41,117 bases of DNA. It comes from Alphaproteobacteria bacterium (GTDB taxonomy: Bacteria > Pseudomonadota > Alphaproteobacteria > Micropepsales > Micropepsaceae). Below the pieces are notes generated by a model. The model worked only from the letters and a program-made list of their open reading frames with translations. It searched no databases and was not told the origin of the DNA. The stretch covers positions 1 through 41,117 of the forward strand of contig JAATGP010000066.1 in NCBI GenBank assembly GCA_015654635.1, written 5' to 3'. Below, piece after piece: positions 35,901 to 41,117 of this stretch. How positions within the stretch are numbered: the first letter of the stretch is position 1; every line of letters starts with the position of its first letter. The position numbers were made by a program, and so were the translations under genes.

Positions 35901-36049
35901 CGAATCCGCTTCACCAGTTCTCGCGTCAGTAGCTCAATTCCGGTAGCTTCCGACGGCGAAAACTTTGCTTGGCGGATCCGTTCCGCAGCAATCAAATCCT
36001 CATCGGCATGATAGGCAGCGGCTATCGCCACACGTGTCAGCTCGGGCAT
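32930..36049 (-). CDS. putA: Bifunctional proline dehydrogenase / delta-1-pyrroline-5-carboxylate dehydrogenase
   Basis: A 1039-residue PutA that oxidises proline to glutamate through P5C, channelled between two active sites. The FAD-binding proline dehydrogenase barrel (about 180-460) has LSLRLVKGAYWDTEIKRVQE, ATHNAHT and FEFQRLHGMGEAL. The NAD-dependent aldehyde dehydrogenase half has ISPWNFPLAIFTGQVAGALA, ETGGQNALIVDST and the catalytic Cys at about 827 (SAGQRCSALRV). There is no N-terminal ribbon-helix-helix DNA-binding domain and no long C-terminal domain, so it is the short, non-repressor type. It is divergent from panC with 69 bp between starts. Confidence 0.97.
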   Translation of the reverse strand: MPELTRVAIAAAYHADEDLIAAERIRQAKFSPSEATGIELLTRELVKRIRSESARHGGVDAFTQEYALSTEEGVALMCLAEALLRVPDAETADVLIRDKIATGDWESHIGKSDSFFVNASTWGLLLTGRVVRMGQGADWNLLGTIKKLVARSGEPVIRQAIGTAMRMLGGQFVLGRSMKEALRNAEKWRRDGYRYSFDMLGEAAYTKADAARYLARYENSIDAVAFAFNGDSSSVFHRPSVSVKLSALHPRYEWVKRERVMMELLPQLVTLAKRARLADVGLTIDAEETERHELMLDMVEALAKNVELKGWNGLGLAVQAYQKRALPTIHWLTALARRHGVRLSLRLVKGAYWDTEIKRVQEAGLADYPVFTRKAATDTSYVACARAMFAAPDAIYPMFATHNAHTLSAVDVLSGTRRNFEFQRLHGMGEALHGTYHIVRGKSAADTRIYAPVGSHEDLLAYLVRRLLENGANTSFVNRLADGEASIEALVTDPVAELAKETPLRNPRIPLPAKIFDERTNSHGFLWSDAEVADPIRAEMEEVLQTPALAMPVIGGDVREGHAFSMFDPADRTRLIGRVALAGEDEAREALERASVAQPAWDRLGGEGRALVLECAADLFEKNRTRLMALIVREGGKTLAAALGELREAVDYLRYYAAQARKDFCGSFMPGPTGETNELTLHGKGVFACISPWNFPLAIFTGQVAGALAAGNAVLAKPAVPTPLIAFAATRLLLESGVPSDVLHLLPGSGAKIGAAIFSDSRLAGVVLTGSTDTASAINRALAARDGPIATVIAETGGQNALIVDSTALPEQVARDAVASAFDSAGQRCSALRVLFLQDDVADKMLDMIIGHTRELTIGDPFDPAVDIGPVINEAARNDLAQHDERMRQEAKLLCRLELGSEHERGTFFAPCIFEIGTMALLKQEVFGPILHVVRYSAGHLEDVCAAINATGFGLTLGIHSRIESTAQFIRDRVCVGNIYRNRNQIGAVVGVQPFGGEGLSGTGPKAGGPHYLHRLALERTYTVNTTASGGNTVLLSSS

Positions 36050-36118
36050 TTGTGAAACTTCGCTGAAGTGACAATTCGATTGTAGCGCCGAGTCGGCACC
36101 TCACGCTAATATCTCGCC

Positions 36119-36970
36119 ATGAGCACCGCCCCCCAAATTGTAACCACCATTGCCGAGCTTCGCCATCGCATCAAGGCCCTTCGCCAAGACGATGCACGGA
36201 TCGGGCTAGTTCCCACCATGGGGGCCCTCCACGCCGGGCACCTCTCTCTGATCCAAGAGATCACCAATCACGTTGACGTAACTGTCGTTAGCATTTTCGT
36301 AAATCCGGCGCAGTTTGCTCCACACGAAGATTTTGATCGCTATCCGCGTACCCTTATGGCCGACGCTGAAAAATTGGGTGTGAGCGGAGAGACGGATTTG
36401 ATTTTTGCGCCCTCCGTGGGGGAAATGTATCCACCTGGCTTTGCTACGAGAATCGAAGTGGCCGGACCCGCTATCGGGCTCGAGTCGGACTCCCGCCCGC
36501 GTTTTTTTTCGGGTGTGGCCGTCGTTGTTTCAAAATTGCTCGTCGCGGCCATGCCCGACGTGGCCATGTTTGGCGAGAAGGATTACCAGCAACTACTAGT
36601 CGTACGCAAAATGGTTGCCGACCTGGGGCTGAACATGCGCATCCTAGGTAGTCCTATCGTGCGAGAACGCGACGGATTGGCGATGTCGTCTCGCAATGCC
36701 TACCTGACCGCGGATGATCGTAAGATTGCTGGTCAGCTCAACGTCATTCTGCAAAGTCTCATTGCCGAACTACGCGATGGTGCAGCGATCACCACCGTCG
36801 AGGAAAGTGGCAAACGCGCCCTTCTAGAGGTGGGATTCAAATCCGTCGATTATCTGGCCGTGCGTGACGCCGAAACACTGGCGCCCCTCACAAACCTCGA
36901 CCGCCCGGCACGGATCCTCGCCGCAGCGACCGTCGGAACGACTCGCCTTCTCGATAATATGGCGGTGTGA
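36119..36970 (+). CDS. panC: Pantothenate synthetase
   Basis: A 283-residue ATP-dependent ligase that joins pantoate and beta-alanine to make pantothenate, the precursor of coenzyme A. The nucleotidyltransferase motif GALHAGHLSL (His38, His41) follows VPTMGALH. FVNPAQFAPHEDFDRYPR, FGEKDYQQLLVVR and the MSSRNAYL loop near 188 are all present. TAATAT at 36107-36112, only 6 nt before the ATG, hints at a leaderless message. Its TGA abuts the stop of the convergent DUF1489 gene. No panB neighbour is in view. Confidence 0.96.
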   Translation: MSTAPQIVTTIAELRHRIKALRQDDARIGLVPTMGALHAGHLSLIQEITNHVDVTVVSIFVNPAQFAPHEDFDRYPRTLMADAEKLGVSGETDLIFAPSVGEMYPPGFATRIEVAGPAIGLESDSRPRFFSGVAVVVSKLLVAAMPDVAMFGEKDYQQLLVVRKMVADLGLNMRILGSPIVRERDGLAMSSRNAYLTADDRKIAGQLNVILQSLIAELRDGAAITTVEESGKRALLEVGFKSVDYLAVRDAETLAPLTNLDRPARILAAATVGTTRLLDNMAV

Positions 36971-37402
36971 TCAGAGTAGCCCGAGTTCTGCCAGTTCAAT
37001 CTTAAGAGCTTCAGGCAAGTCGCCGCCACCCTTGAGATTGCGCGCATCGGGCGGTGCATCTTTGGGGTCCAGGTATCGCCAGCCTTGAAAGGGGCTGCGA
37101 AAGCGCCGCTCGGTGGCGATCAGTTCTGGATCATAGACGATGCCGCAATGTGGCGTCCCGTTCTTGATAACCGAACGGATATCGATGAGGCGGTGGCGGG
37201 CGGCTATGTGCCCCTTGATCACCCAATAAAGTGAGCCCCCATCGAGAAGCTCGTCGATACGCTTGGGCATCATGCGCGTGACATGGACAAGCTCGAGAGC
37301 TTGCTTCTTTTTCTTGCGCTCCTTCAGTCTTTCATTTTGCCAATCGACCAAGTCCTGGATCGACTCTACGCCTACACACAACTTCACCAGATGGACAGTC
37401 AC
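36971..37402 (-). CDS. DUF1489 protein
   Basis: A 143-residue protein of the alphaproteobacterial DUF1489 family, function unknown. It has the family start MTVHLVKLCVG (GTG-initiated), then ELVHVTRMMPKRIDELLDGG, SLYWVIKGHIAARHRLIDI and the conserved Cys in GTPHCGIVYDPELI, followed by FRSPFQGWRYL. GTG 37402 is chosen because a perfect AGGAGG lies 9 nt upstream and the family begins here; an ATG at 37423 lies on the far side of that ribosome-binding site. Confidence 0.88.
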   Translation of the reverse strand: MTVHLVKLCVGVESIQDLVDWQNERLKERKKKKQALELVHVTRMMPKRIDELLDGGSLYWVIKGHIAARHRLIDIRSVIKNGTPHCGIVYDPELIATERRFRSPFQGWRYLDPKDAPPDARNLKGGGDLPEALKIELAELGLL

Positions 37403-37646
37403 GAGCAAGTACCTCCTGCTCACCGTTTTGGGCTGAGGGCCGTCCCGCGGTCAAGCGGCGGAGGGCCAATCCAGTGGAAAATCCTTACAGCTTCCGCAAA
37501 CAGTTGAGGAGAGAAGCAAAAAGCACAGAAATGAGCGTATTCTGTGCCTCGCAATCGTGCACCAACAATGCCGCCGAAAAATGGAGGTATCGTTTTAGAC
37601 AACCTTAAGCCACTTCTGGGAGCTTCACGCGCTAGGAGATAATCAC

Positions 37647-38081
37647 ATGTTTCAACTTGTCTATGTTTCGAGTGCGACGTGGCCCATGAATAATGAGGAT
37701 CTCAACATGATCCTCGATATATCACGCGCCAACAACCAGCGACTGGGAGTGACAGGGCTGCTCTTGCACATTGATCAAGGCTTCTTGCAAGTTCTGGAGG
37801 GGCCAAAAGACGCCGTTCTCGAACTCCTTGCCAAAATTCAGAAAGACATACGGCACATAGGGTTACGCGTGCTCATTCAACAGGAAATCGCCGAGCGCCT
37901 ATTTGCCGATTGGTTCATGGGCTTCGAGCGTCTCACGCTTGGCTCAAAACGTACAGCCGATATTTTCGAAATCACGCAAGAAGCGATCACAACAACATTC
38001 CCGCCGGAAAAGGCAGTCGATCTCGCGATCCTGTTGCGCAACTTCTATCGTGTCAATGCCGGAAACTTCGCCACTGGCTGA
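37647..38081 (+). CDS. BLUF-domain blue-light photoreceptor
   Basis: A 144-residue FAD-binding blue-light sensor. All key residues are in place: Tyr6 (LVYVSSA), Asn30 (RANNQRL), Gln48 (GFLQVLEG), Trp89 and Met91 (DWFMGF). Their spacings from Tyr6 (24, 42, 83, 85) equal those in AppA (Tyr21, Asn45, Gln63, Trp104, Met106). The last 45 residues are helical and carry no effector domain, so it must act by binding a partner. It abuts the stop of the convergent membrane-protein gene. About 220 bp of non-coding sequence precede it. Confidence 0.95.
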   Translation: MFQLVYVSSATWPMNNEDLNMILDISRANNQRLGVTGLLLHIDQGFLQVLEGPKDAVLELLAKIQKDIRHIGLRVLIQQEIAERLFADWFMGFERLTLGSKRTADIFEITQEAITTTFPPEKAVDLAILLRNFYRVNAGNFATG

Positions 38082-38414
38082 TCAATCGATCACACCCAGA
38101 ACAGCTTTCTTGATGGCATACACAATCGTGTCGGCCACCAGGAACACGATGTAGGCTGCAATCAGCTCCTTGACGAGAGCTATATCGAAACCTGGAACCA
38201 CAAGCGGCGCATGATGGAGTACAACAGGGCCCACCGCCAATGCCGCTATGTAGATGACTGCAGCGACGAGTGGCACCACGATCACTCCCGGCCTGCTCGC
38301 CGTCACGATTCCAAAAAAGAGTGCAATGACGGCGGCATATACTGCATGCGGAACAACCAAAACGTCGTGCAGAAAACCGACAAAATACGCTGCAAAGTCT
38401 GCCAAAATAACCAT
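38082..38414 (-). CDS. Small membrane protein, copy 2 of a tandem pair
   Basis: A 110-residue protein with three predicted membrane helices (about 15-38, 45-67 and 80-105). The core IYIAALAVGPVVLHHAPL aligns without gaps to VHVAALMLAPVIDHGAPL of the upstream gene (9 of 18 identical), so the two are paralogues. I recognise no family. ATG 38414 is preceded by TAGTGGGGGAAGTGTG, a strong ribosome-binding site nearly identical to the one in front of the paralogue. It is the last gene of a leftward row of four small genes and converges on the BLUF gene. Confidence 0.75.
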   Translation of the reverse strand: MVILADFAAYFVGFLHDVLVVPHAVYAAVIALFFGIVTASRPGVIVVPLVAAVIYIAALAVGPVVLHHAPLVVPGFDIALVKELIAAYIVFLVADTIVYAIKKAVLGVID

Positions 38415-38500
38415 CACACTTCCCCCACTACCCGTTACCAACATAAGCTATTCGAGGCACTCGAGCTACTGCACACGAAGAGTATTTCGCTACAACCCTC

Positions 38501-38845
38501 CTAATGGTGCAATGCCGCCGGCTTGAGCAGGCGCGTCCGGATAAAGAAGAATACGGCGATCAGAATCATATAGCCGACATAGATCGCGAGCCAATTGCGC
38601 AGTACGGCGGAATCTAGCAACGCCGGCAGACGCAAGGGCGCACCATGGTCGATAACCGGCGCGAGCATTAGGGCCGCCACATGAACCAGGAGAGCGGCGA
38701 GTGCCACCTCCCACAACTTCTTCCACTGCGAGAGCTGGAAAGCTGCGATAAGCGCGATAATCAGGCCGAGATACGCATTCACCTGGGCAAAGCCTGAGCG
38801 GAATAAAGTCAGCGCATCACCGAAAAACTGGTAAATCTGGTCCAT
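38501..38845 (-). CDS. Small membrane protein, copy 1 of a tandem pair
   Basis: A 114-residue protein with three predicted membrane helices (about 20-40, 44-64 and 82-104). The second-helix and following loop region is related to that of the next gene. The N-terminus (MDQIYQFFGDALTLFRSGF) is amphipathic. No catalytic motif is visible and no family is recognised. CAGTGGGGGAGACGAT stands before the ATG, matching the leader of the paralogue. The intergenic gaps to its neighbours (84 and 86 bp) are similar. Confidence 0.75.
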   Translation of the reverse strand: MDQIYQFFGDALTLFRSGFAQVNAYLGLIIALIAAFQLSQWKKLWEVALAALLVHVAALMLAPVIDHGAPLRLPALLDSAVLRNWLAIYVGYMILIAVFFFIRTRLLKPAALHH

Positions 38846-38929
38846 ATCGTCTCCCCCACTGGATCACTGCTGCAGCAGACATCACCCGTGGGAGATAATC
38901 AATTCGCGGGGTGCCCCATTTTGGTATCG

Positions 38930-39109
38930 TCAATAGCCCAGCAAGGTTCTCCAGCCGAACAACAAGACTCCAAAAACCCCGCCGAGCAGGAACACAGCAA
39001 GAACTAAACCGGCGCAGCCCAGGCCACAGCCGCCACATCCGATCGCCCGTAGAAATGGCGGGGCGGTTAGATAGACGCGGGTCTGGGACGGAGGAAACGG
39101 TTCGGACAC
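38930..39109 (-). CDS. Small membrane protein (59 aa), uncertain
   Basis: The frame gives a short polar N-terminus, a glycine/cysteine-rich segment CGGCGLGCAG and a strong hydrophobic helix LVLAVFLLGGVFGVLLFGW. Such short Gly/Cys membrane peptides occur widely in proteobacteria. GTG 39109 or TTG 39118 could start; no good ribosome-binding site is seen for either. It lies in line with the small membrane-protein genes, 84 bp upstream of the next. The coding evidence is mainly the clean helix. Confidence 0.42.
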   Translation of the reverse strand: MSEPFPPSQTRVYLTAPPFLRAIGCGGCGLGCAGLVLAVFLLGGVFGVLLFGWRTLLGY

Positions 39110-39182
39110 GGGACGCAATCTGCGGATGGCGTTCCGCTATGGCGCAAATCGGGTTACTTGGCAATCAGTATGGAGGGCAGCT

Positions 39183-39392
39183 TCAGGTCTTGGCGCGTTC
39201 GGCGATCATTTCTTCCAACCAGCCAACCGGCTCATCGTCGATATCGAACACAAAATAGTTCGGTACTGCCCTGACGACCTCGAGTTCGGGATACTTGGCC
39301 TGGATCTCCTCGATCGTGTGCGCCTTCATGATGCCCCAAACGCCGGATTTGCCAAAATCGTACGACACCAGATAATCGATCTTCTTTTCCAT
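39183..39392 (-). CDS. Small conserved protein (69 aa)
   Basis: A 69-residue soluble protein: DYLVSYDFGKSGVWGIMKA, then HTIEEIQAKYPELEVVRAVP and FVFDIDDEPVGWLEEMI. The pattern Y-L-V-x-Y-D-[YF]-G-x-G-G/V-[LV]-W, then EEI...(Y/F)PEL-V, is one I associate with small uncharacterised alphaproteobacterial proteins. Function is unknown. ATG 39392 is preferred; upstream in-frame sequence to 39563 is not protein-like. It is first in a row of four small leftward genes. Confidence 0.72.
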   Translation of the reverse strand: MEKKIDYLVSYDFGKSGVWGIMKAHTIEEIQAKYPELEVVRAVPNYFVFDIDDEPVGWLEEMIAERAKT

Positions 39393-39818
39393 CAGCTCAC
39401 CGTCTCCACAGCTAGGTGTTCGCCAAGCTGGCGCCAATAGGAGGTGCGCCAGCCAATACCGTCGAAACCAGCGAGGTTCGCTAAGCAAAGCTGGCGGGGC
39501 CACAATACCGTCCCGGGGCTTAATGCTCCGTGACCATATTGCGTTTTCCCGCACCAGGATCACGGCCCCCGAAGGGGGGAGCAGTGCGCTGTAAGATATC
39601 TGGAAAAAAGCTGGTGCGGCCGAGAATCTCTCGTAGGCCGTGGCGCTTCAATAAGATACTGGAATAGCTATATTTTTTTGTACTTAACTTTACAAGAAAT
39701 GCCGATTTCTGATCTCCTATTGCACCAAAAGTGTACCATTCCTACCAATTGAAACCGTCGGATTCACGAGTTGCACTACCCAGGCGGTGTTACAGTTCTC
39801 AAGGAAGGAGCGGGTGAC
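39393..39818. other. 0.43-kb gap at the edge of the decayed mobile region
   Basis: No gene is supported. A GC hairpin CCCCC-GAA-GGGGG lies at 39566-39578 and a bulged hairpin GGCCGAGA-ATC-TCTC-GTA-GGCC near 39627-39648; neither is followed by a T-run. From about 39650 the sequence becomes markedly AT-rich, up to the integrase leader. An attachment site would be expected here, but none could be identified without its partner beyond the window. Confidence 0.45.
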
Positions 39819-40629
39819 ATGGCCACTTTCCAAAAGCGCAGAAAGTCCTGGCGGGCAATGGTGCGACGCAAGGGAAAAACTGTCACTTCAGCCTTTGATA
39901 CGAAGGTCGAAGCCGAAAGATGGGCCTTTGCTACCGAAGCGGGAATTCTGGATGGTGTCGAAGCAGAAGCGATCGCACGAGAACTGCCCCCTTCTCCCGA
40001 GGGGACGCCAATGGTTGTTGCGCTACAGCGATATGCCGACGAAGTGTCACCTCCCAAACAAGGCGCACGGTGGGAGCAGGTCCGGATCAAGGCCTTTATT
40101 CGCGATGACGCCCTCTTCCAACGGCCGATAACCTCAATTCCCGGTTCCGACATCGCAACTTGGAGGAACAAGCGGCTCCGGAAAGTATCTCCGTCAACCG
40201 TGAACTCTGTCTTTTATCCAGTGTCTTCACCTTCTCTATGAAGGAATGGTACATGGGCCTGACATTCAATCCTTGTGCACTGGTGACAAAACCGCGCAAG
40301 CCGCACCACAGGACACAACGGGTTTCCCTGGAGGAGCGCAAGCGGATCGTCGCCCATCAGGGATGGGACGAGAAGAGCGAGCCTCAAACATCGTCGCAAT
40401 GGGTCGCCTTCGCTCTTTACATCGCACTCGAAACCGCCATGCGAAAAGGAGAGATCCTCTCGCTGCGCTGGTCCAATATCGATTTCGAGGCCCGCCATGC
40501 ATATCTTGCAACGACGAAGAACGGTGAGGAACATTATGTCCCCTCTCCAAGGCAGCGATGTCGCTACTCCGGATCGTAACTGATCAAACGCAGAATGAGC
40601 TGCTGCCGGTTTTGAAGACACCGAGTTAG
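39819..40629 (+). pseudogene. Tyrosine integrase, broken by two frameshifts and an IS insertion
   Basis: The N-terminal SAM-like/core-binding half reads MATFQKRRKSWRAMVRRKGK onward from ATG 39819, behind AAGGAAGGAG. At 40198-40205 the frame breaks: reading TVN then continuing NRELCLLSSVF needs a second copy of CCGTGAA, so one copy of a 7-bp tandem repeat has been lost. The next frame carries the box I Arg (ETAMRKGEILSLRW) and the beta-hairpin Lys (ATTKNGEEHYVP). At the C-run 40540-40543 one C is missing; the restored frame continues LSKAAMSLLRIVTDQTQNEL. It then runs into the IS3 element and lacks the HxRH box and Tyr nucleophile. It is dead. Confidence 0.88.
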
Positions 40630-40656
40630 GTGTTTTTATGGAACCGGAGGTGGATC

Positions 40657-40947
40657 ATGGAACGACGGAAGTTTACGCGAGAGTTCAAGCTTGAGGCGGT
40701 CAAACTGATCAAGGAGCGCGGCGTGGCCTACACGCAGGCATCCCAAGATTTGGGTGTGCACCAGACGGTGCTGCGCAATTGGGTCAAGGATTTTGCGAGC
40801 GATCCGCAGCATTCCTTTCCCGGCCATGGGCAGCAGAAGCCCGAACAGGCCGAGATCGCGCGATTGAAGCGCGAAGTGGTGAAGCTCAAAGCAGAGCGCG
40901 ACATCCTAAAAAAAGCCGCGGCCTACTTCGCGAAGGAGAGCCTGTGA
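40657..40947 (+). CDS. IS3-family transposase OrfA
   Basis: A 96-residue DNA-binding protein. The helix-turn-helix (MERRKFTREFKLEAVKLIKE, then QDLGVHQTVLRNWVKDF) recognises the IS ends. A leucine-zipper-like helix follows (EQAEIARLKREVVKLKAERD). GGAGGTGG lies about 5 nt before the ATG. A run of seven A (40908-40914) near the 3' end is a -1 frameshift site into the orfB frame. The stop TGA overlaps the orfB ATG (TGATG). Confidence 0.93.
   Translation: MERRKFTREFKLEAVKLIKERGVAYTQASQDLGVHQTVLRNWVKDFASDPQHSFPGHGQQKPEQAEIARLKREVVKLKAERDILKKAAAYFAKESL
40908..40914 (+). promoter_or_regulatory. A7 programmed -1 frameshift site
   Basis: In the orfA frame the codons are CTA AAA AAA GCC, so A-AAA-AAA is a slippery heptamer. 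After a -1 slip the reading continues AGC CGC GGC CTA and stays open through the orfB ATG at 40947, giving the OrfAB fusion transposase typical of IS3 elements. Confidence 0.75.
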
Positions 40948-41117
40948 TGTTCTCTTTCATCGCGAAGCACCGAGCTATCTGGCCTGTGGCATGGTTGTGT
41001 GGGGCTCTCGGTGTCTCGTGCGGTGGCTTCTATGCCTGGCTGACAAGACCGCGCAGCCAGCGCAGCCGCAGCGACGAAGAGCTGACGATCAAGGTTCGCG
41101 CAAGCTTCCTGGCGAGC
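40947..41117 (+). CDS. IS3-family transposase OrfB, N-terminal part
   Basis: The first 57 codons of the catalytic DDE subunit are present: MFSFIAKHRAIWPVAWLCG, then LGVSCGGFYAWLTRPRSQR and RSDEELTIKVRASF. This is the HTH_21-like segment before the rve integrase core; the catalytic DDE residues lie beyond the window. Its ATG overlaps the orfA stop. It is probably made mainly as the OrfAB frameshift product. Confidence 0.92.
   Translation, partial: MFSFIAKHRAIWPVAWLCGALGVSCGGFYAWLTRPRSQRSRSDEELTIKVRASFLAS

Larger units (their letters stand above)
40613..41117 (+). mobile_element. IS3-family insertion sequence, left part (runs off the window)
   Basis: It contains orfA and the start of orfB in the order and relative frame (-1) of IS3-family elements. 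The left end is not certain. The integrase reading frame stops resembling an integrase near 40605-40615, and TGAAGACACCGAGTTAGG from 40613 is a plausible TG-starting terminus. The right end is outside, so inverted repeats and target duplication cannot be checked. Confidence 0.8.

Noticed and set aside
38817..39164. A 115-codon minus-strand frame over the small membrane-protein region
   Set aside because: It overlaps two better candidates in another frame and has an Arg/Pro/Ser-rich shadow composition.
39566..39578. CCCCC-GAA-GGGGG hairpin as a terminator or attachment site
   Set aside because: There is no T-run, and no second copy in the window to support an attachment core.
1..41117. CRISPR arrays, rRNA or tRNA genes
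   Set aside because: No regularly spaced repeats, no rRNA-like blocks and no T-arm/acceptor pattern were found when reading the intergenic regions.

Overview
The window reads as chromosome of an alphaproteobacterium. The evidence is a divK-pleD response-regulator pair with a DUF3572 gene beside it, the operon SPOR protein-nagZ-scpA-scpB, DUF1489 and DUF6165 proteins, an N-terminally short bifunctional PutA, and clpS-clpA divergent from a SPOR-tailed D,D-carboxypeptidase. Coding is dense and GC-rich. I could not settle the order or genus. No tRNA, rRNA or CRISPR array was seen.

Layout. 1-8.6 kb: the 5' part of aspS; a secreted phosphodiesterase; a leftward tetR-methyltransferase-HbpS-like group with a clear autoregulatory operator; a secreted protein; a GNAT; then rnd and a medium-chain oxidoreductase. 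8.6-14.2 kb, leftward: DUF6491-like protein, scpB, scpA, nagZ, SPOR protein and dgt, covering chromosome condensation, wall recycling and nucleotide pools. 14.2-17.2 kb: erpA, a membrane-anchored unknown, a secreted protein with three 41-residue repeats, a small membrane protein and xthA. 17.2-20 kb: the cell-cycle/c-di-GMP pair pleD and divK, divergent from DUF3572 and a HAD protein, with a CtrA-like box between. 20-27.5 kb: carboxylesterase, a 0.6-kb non-coding gap, agmatine deiminase, RidA-like protein, COG3146 acyltransferase, HIT protein and photolyase. 27.5-37.4 kb: clpA, clpS, D,D-carboxypeptidase, DUF6165, putA, panC and DUF1489.

37.6-39.4 kb is a run of small accessory genes: a stand-alone BLUF blue-light sensor converging on four small leftward genes, two of which encode recognisably related three-helix membrane proteins. 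From 39.6 kb the window enters a decayed mobile region: an AT-rich leader, then a tyrosine integrase broken by a 7-bp tandem-repeat loss, a 1-bp C-run deletion and an IS3-family insertion that runs off the window end.

Most of the window is ordinary core genome. The parts most worth a second look are the BLUF/small-membrane-protein cluster, the triple-repeat secreted protein, the operator-embedded, apparently leaderless tetR promoter, and the reconstructable decay of the integrase.
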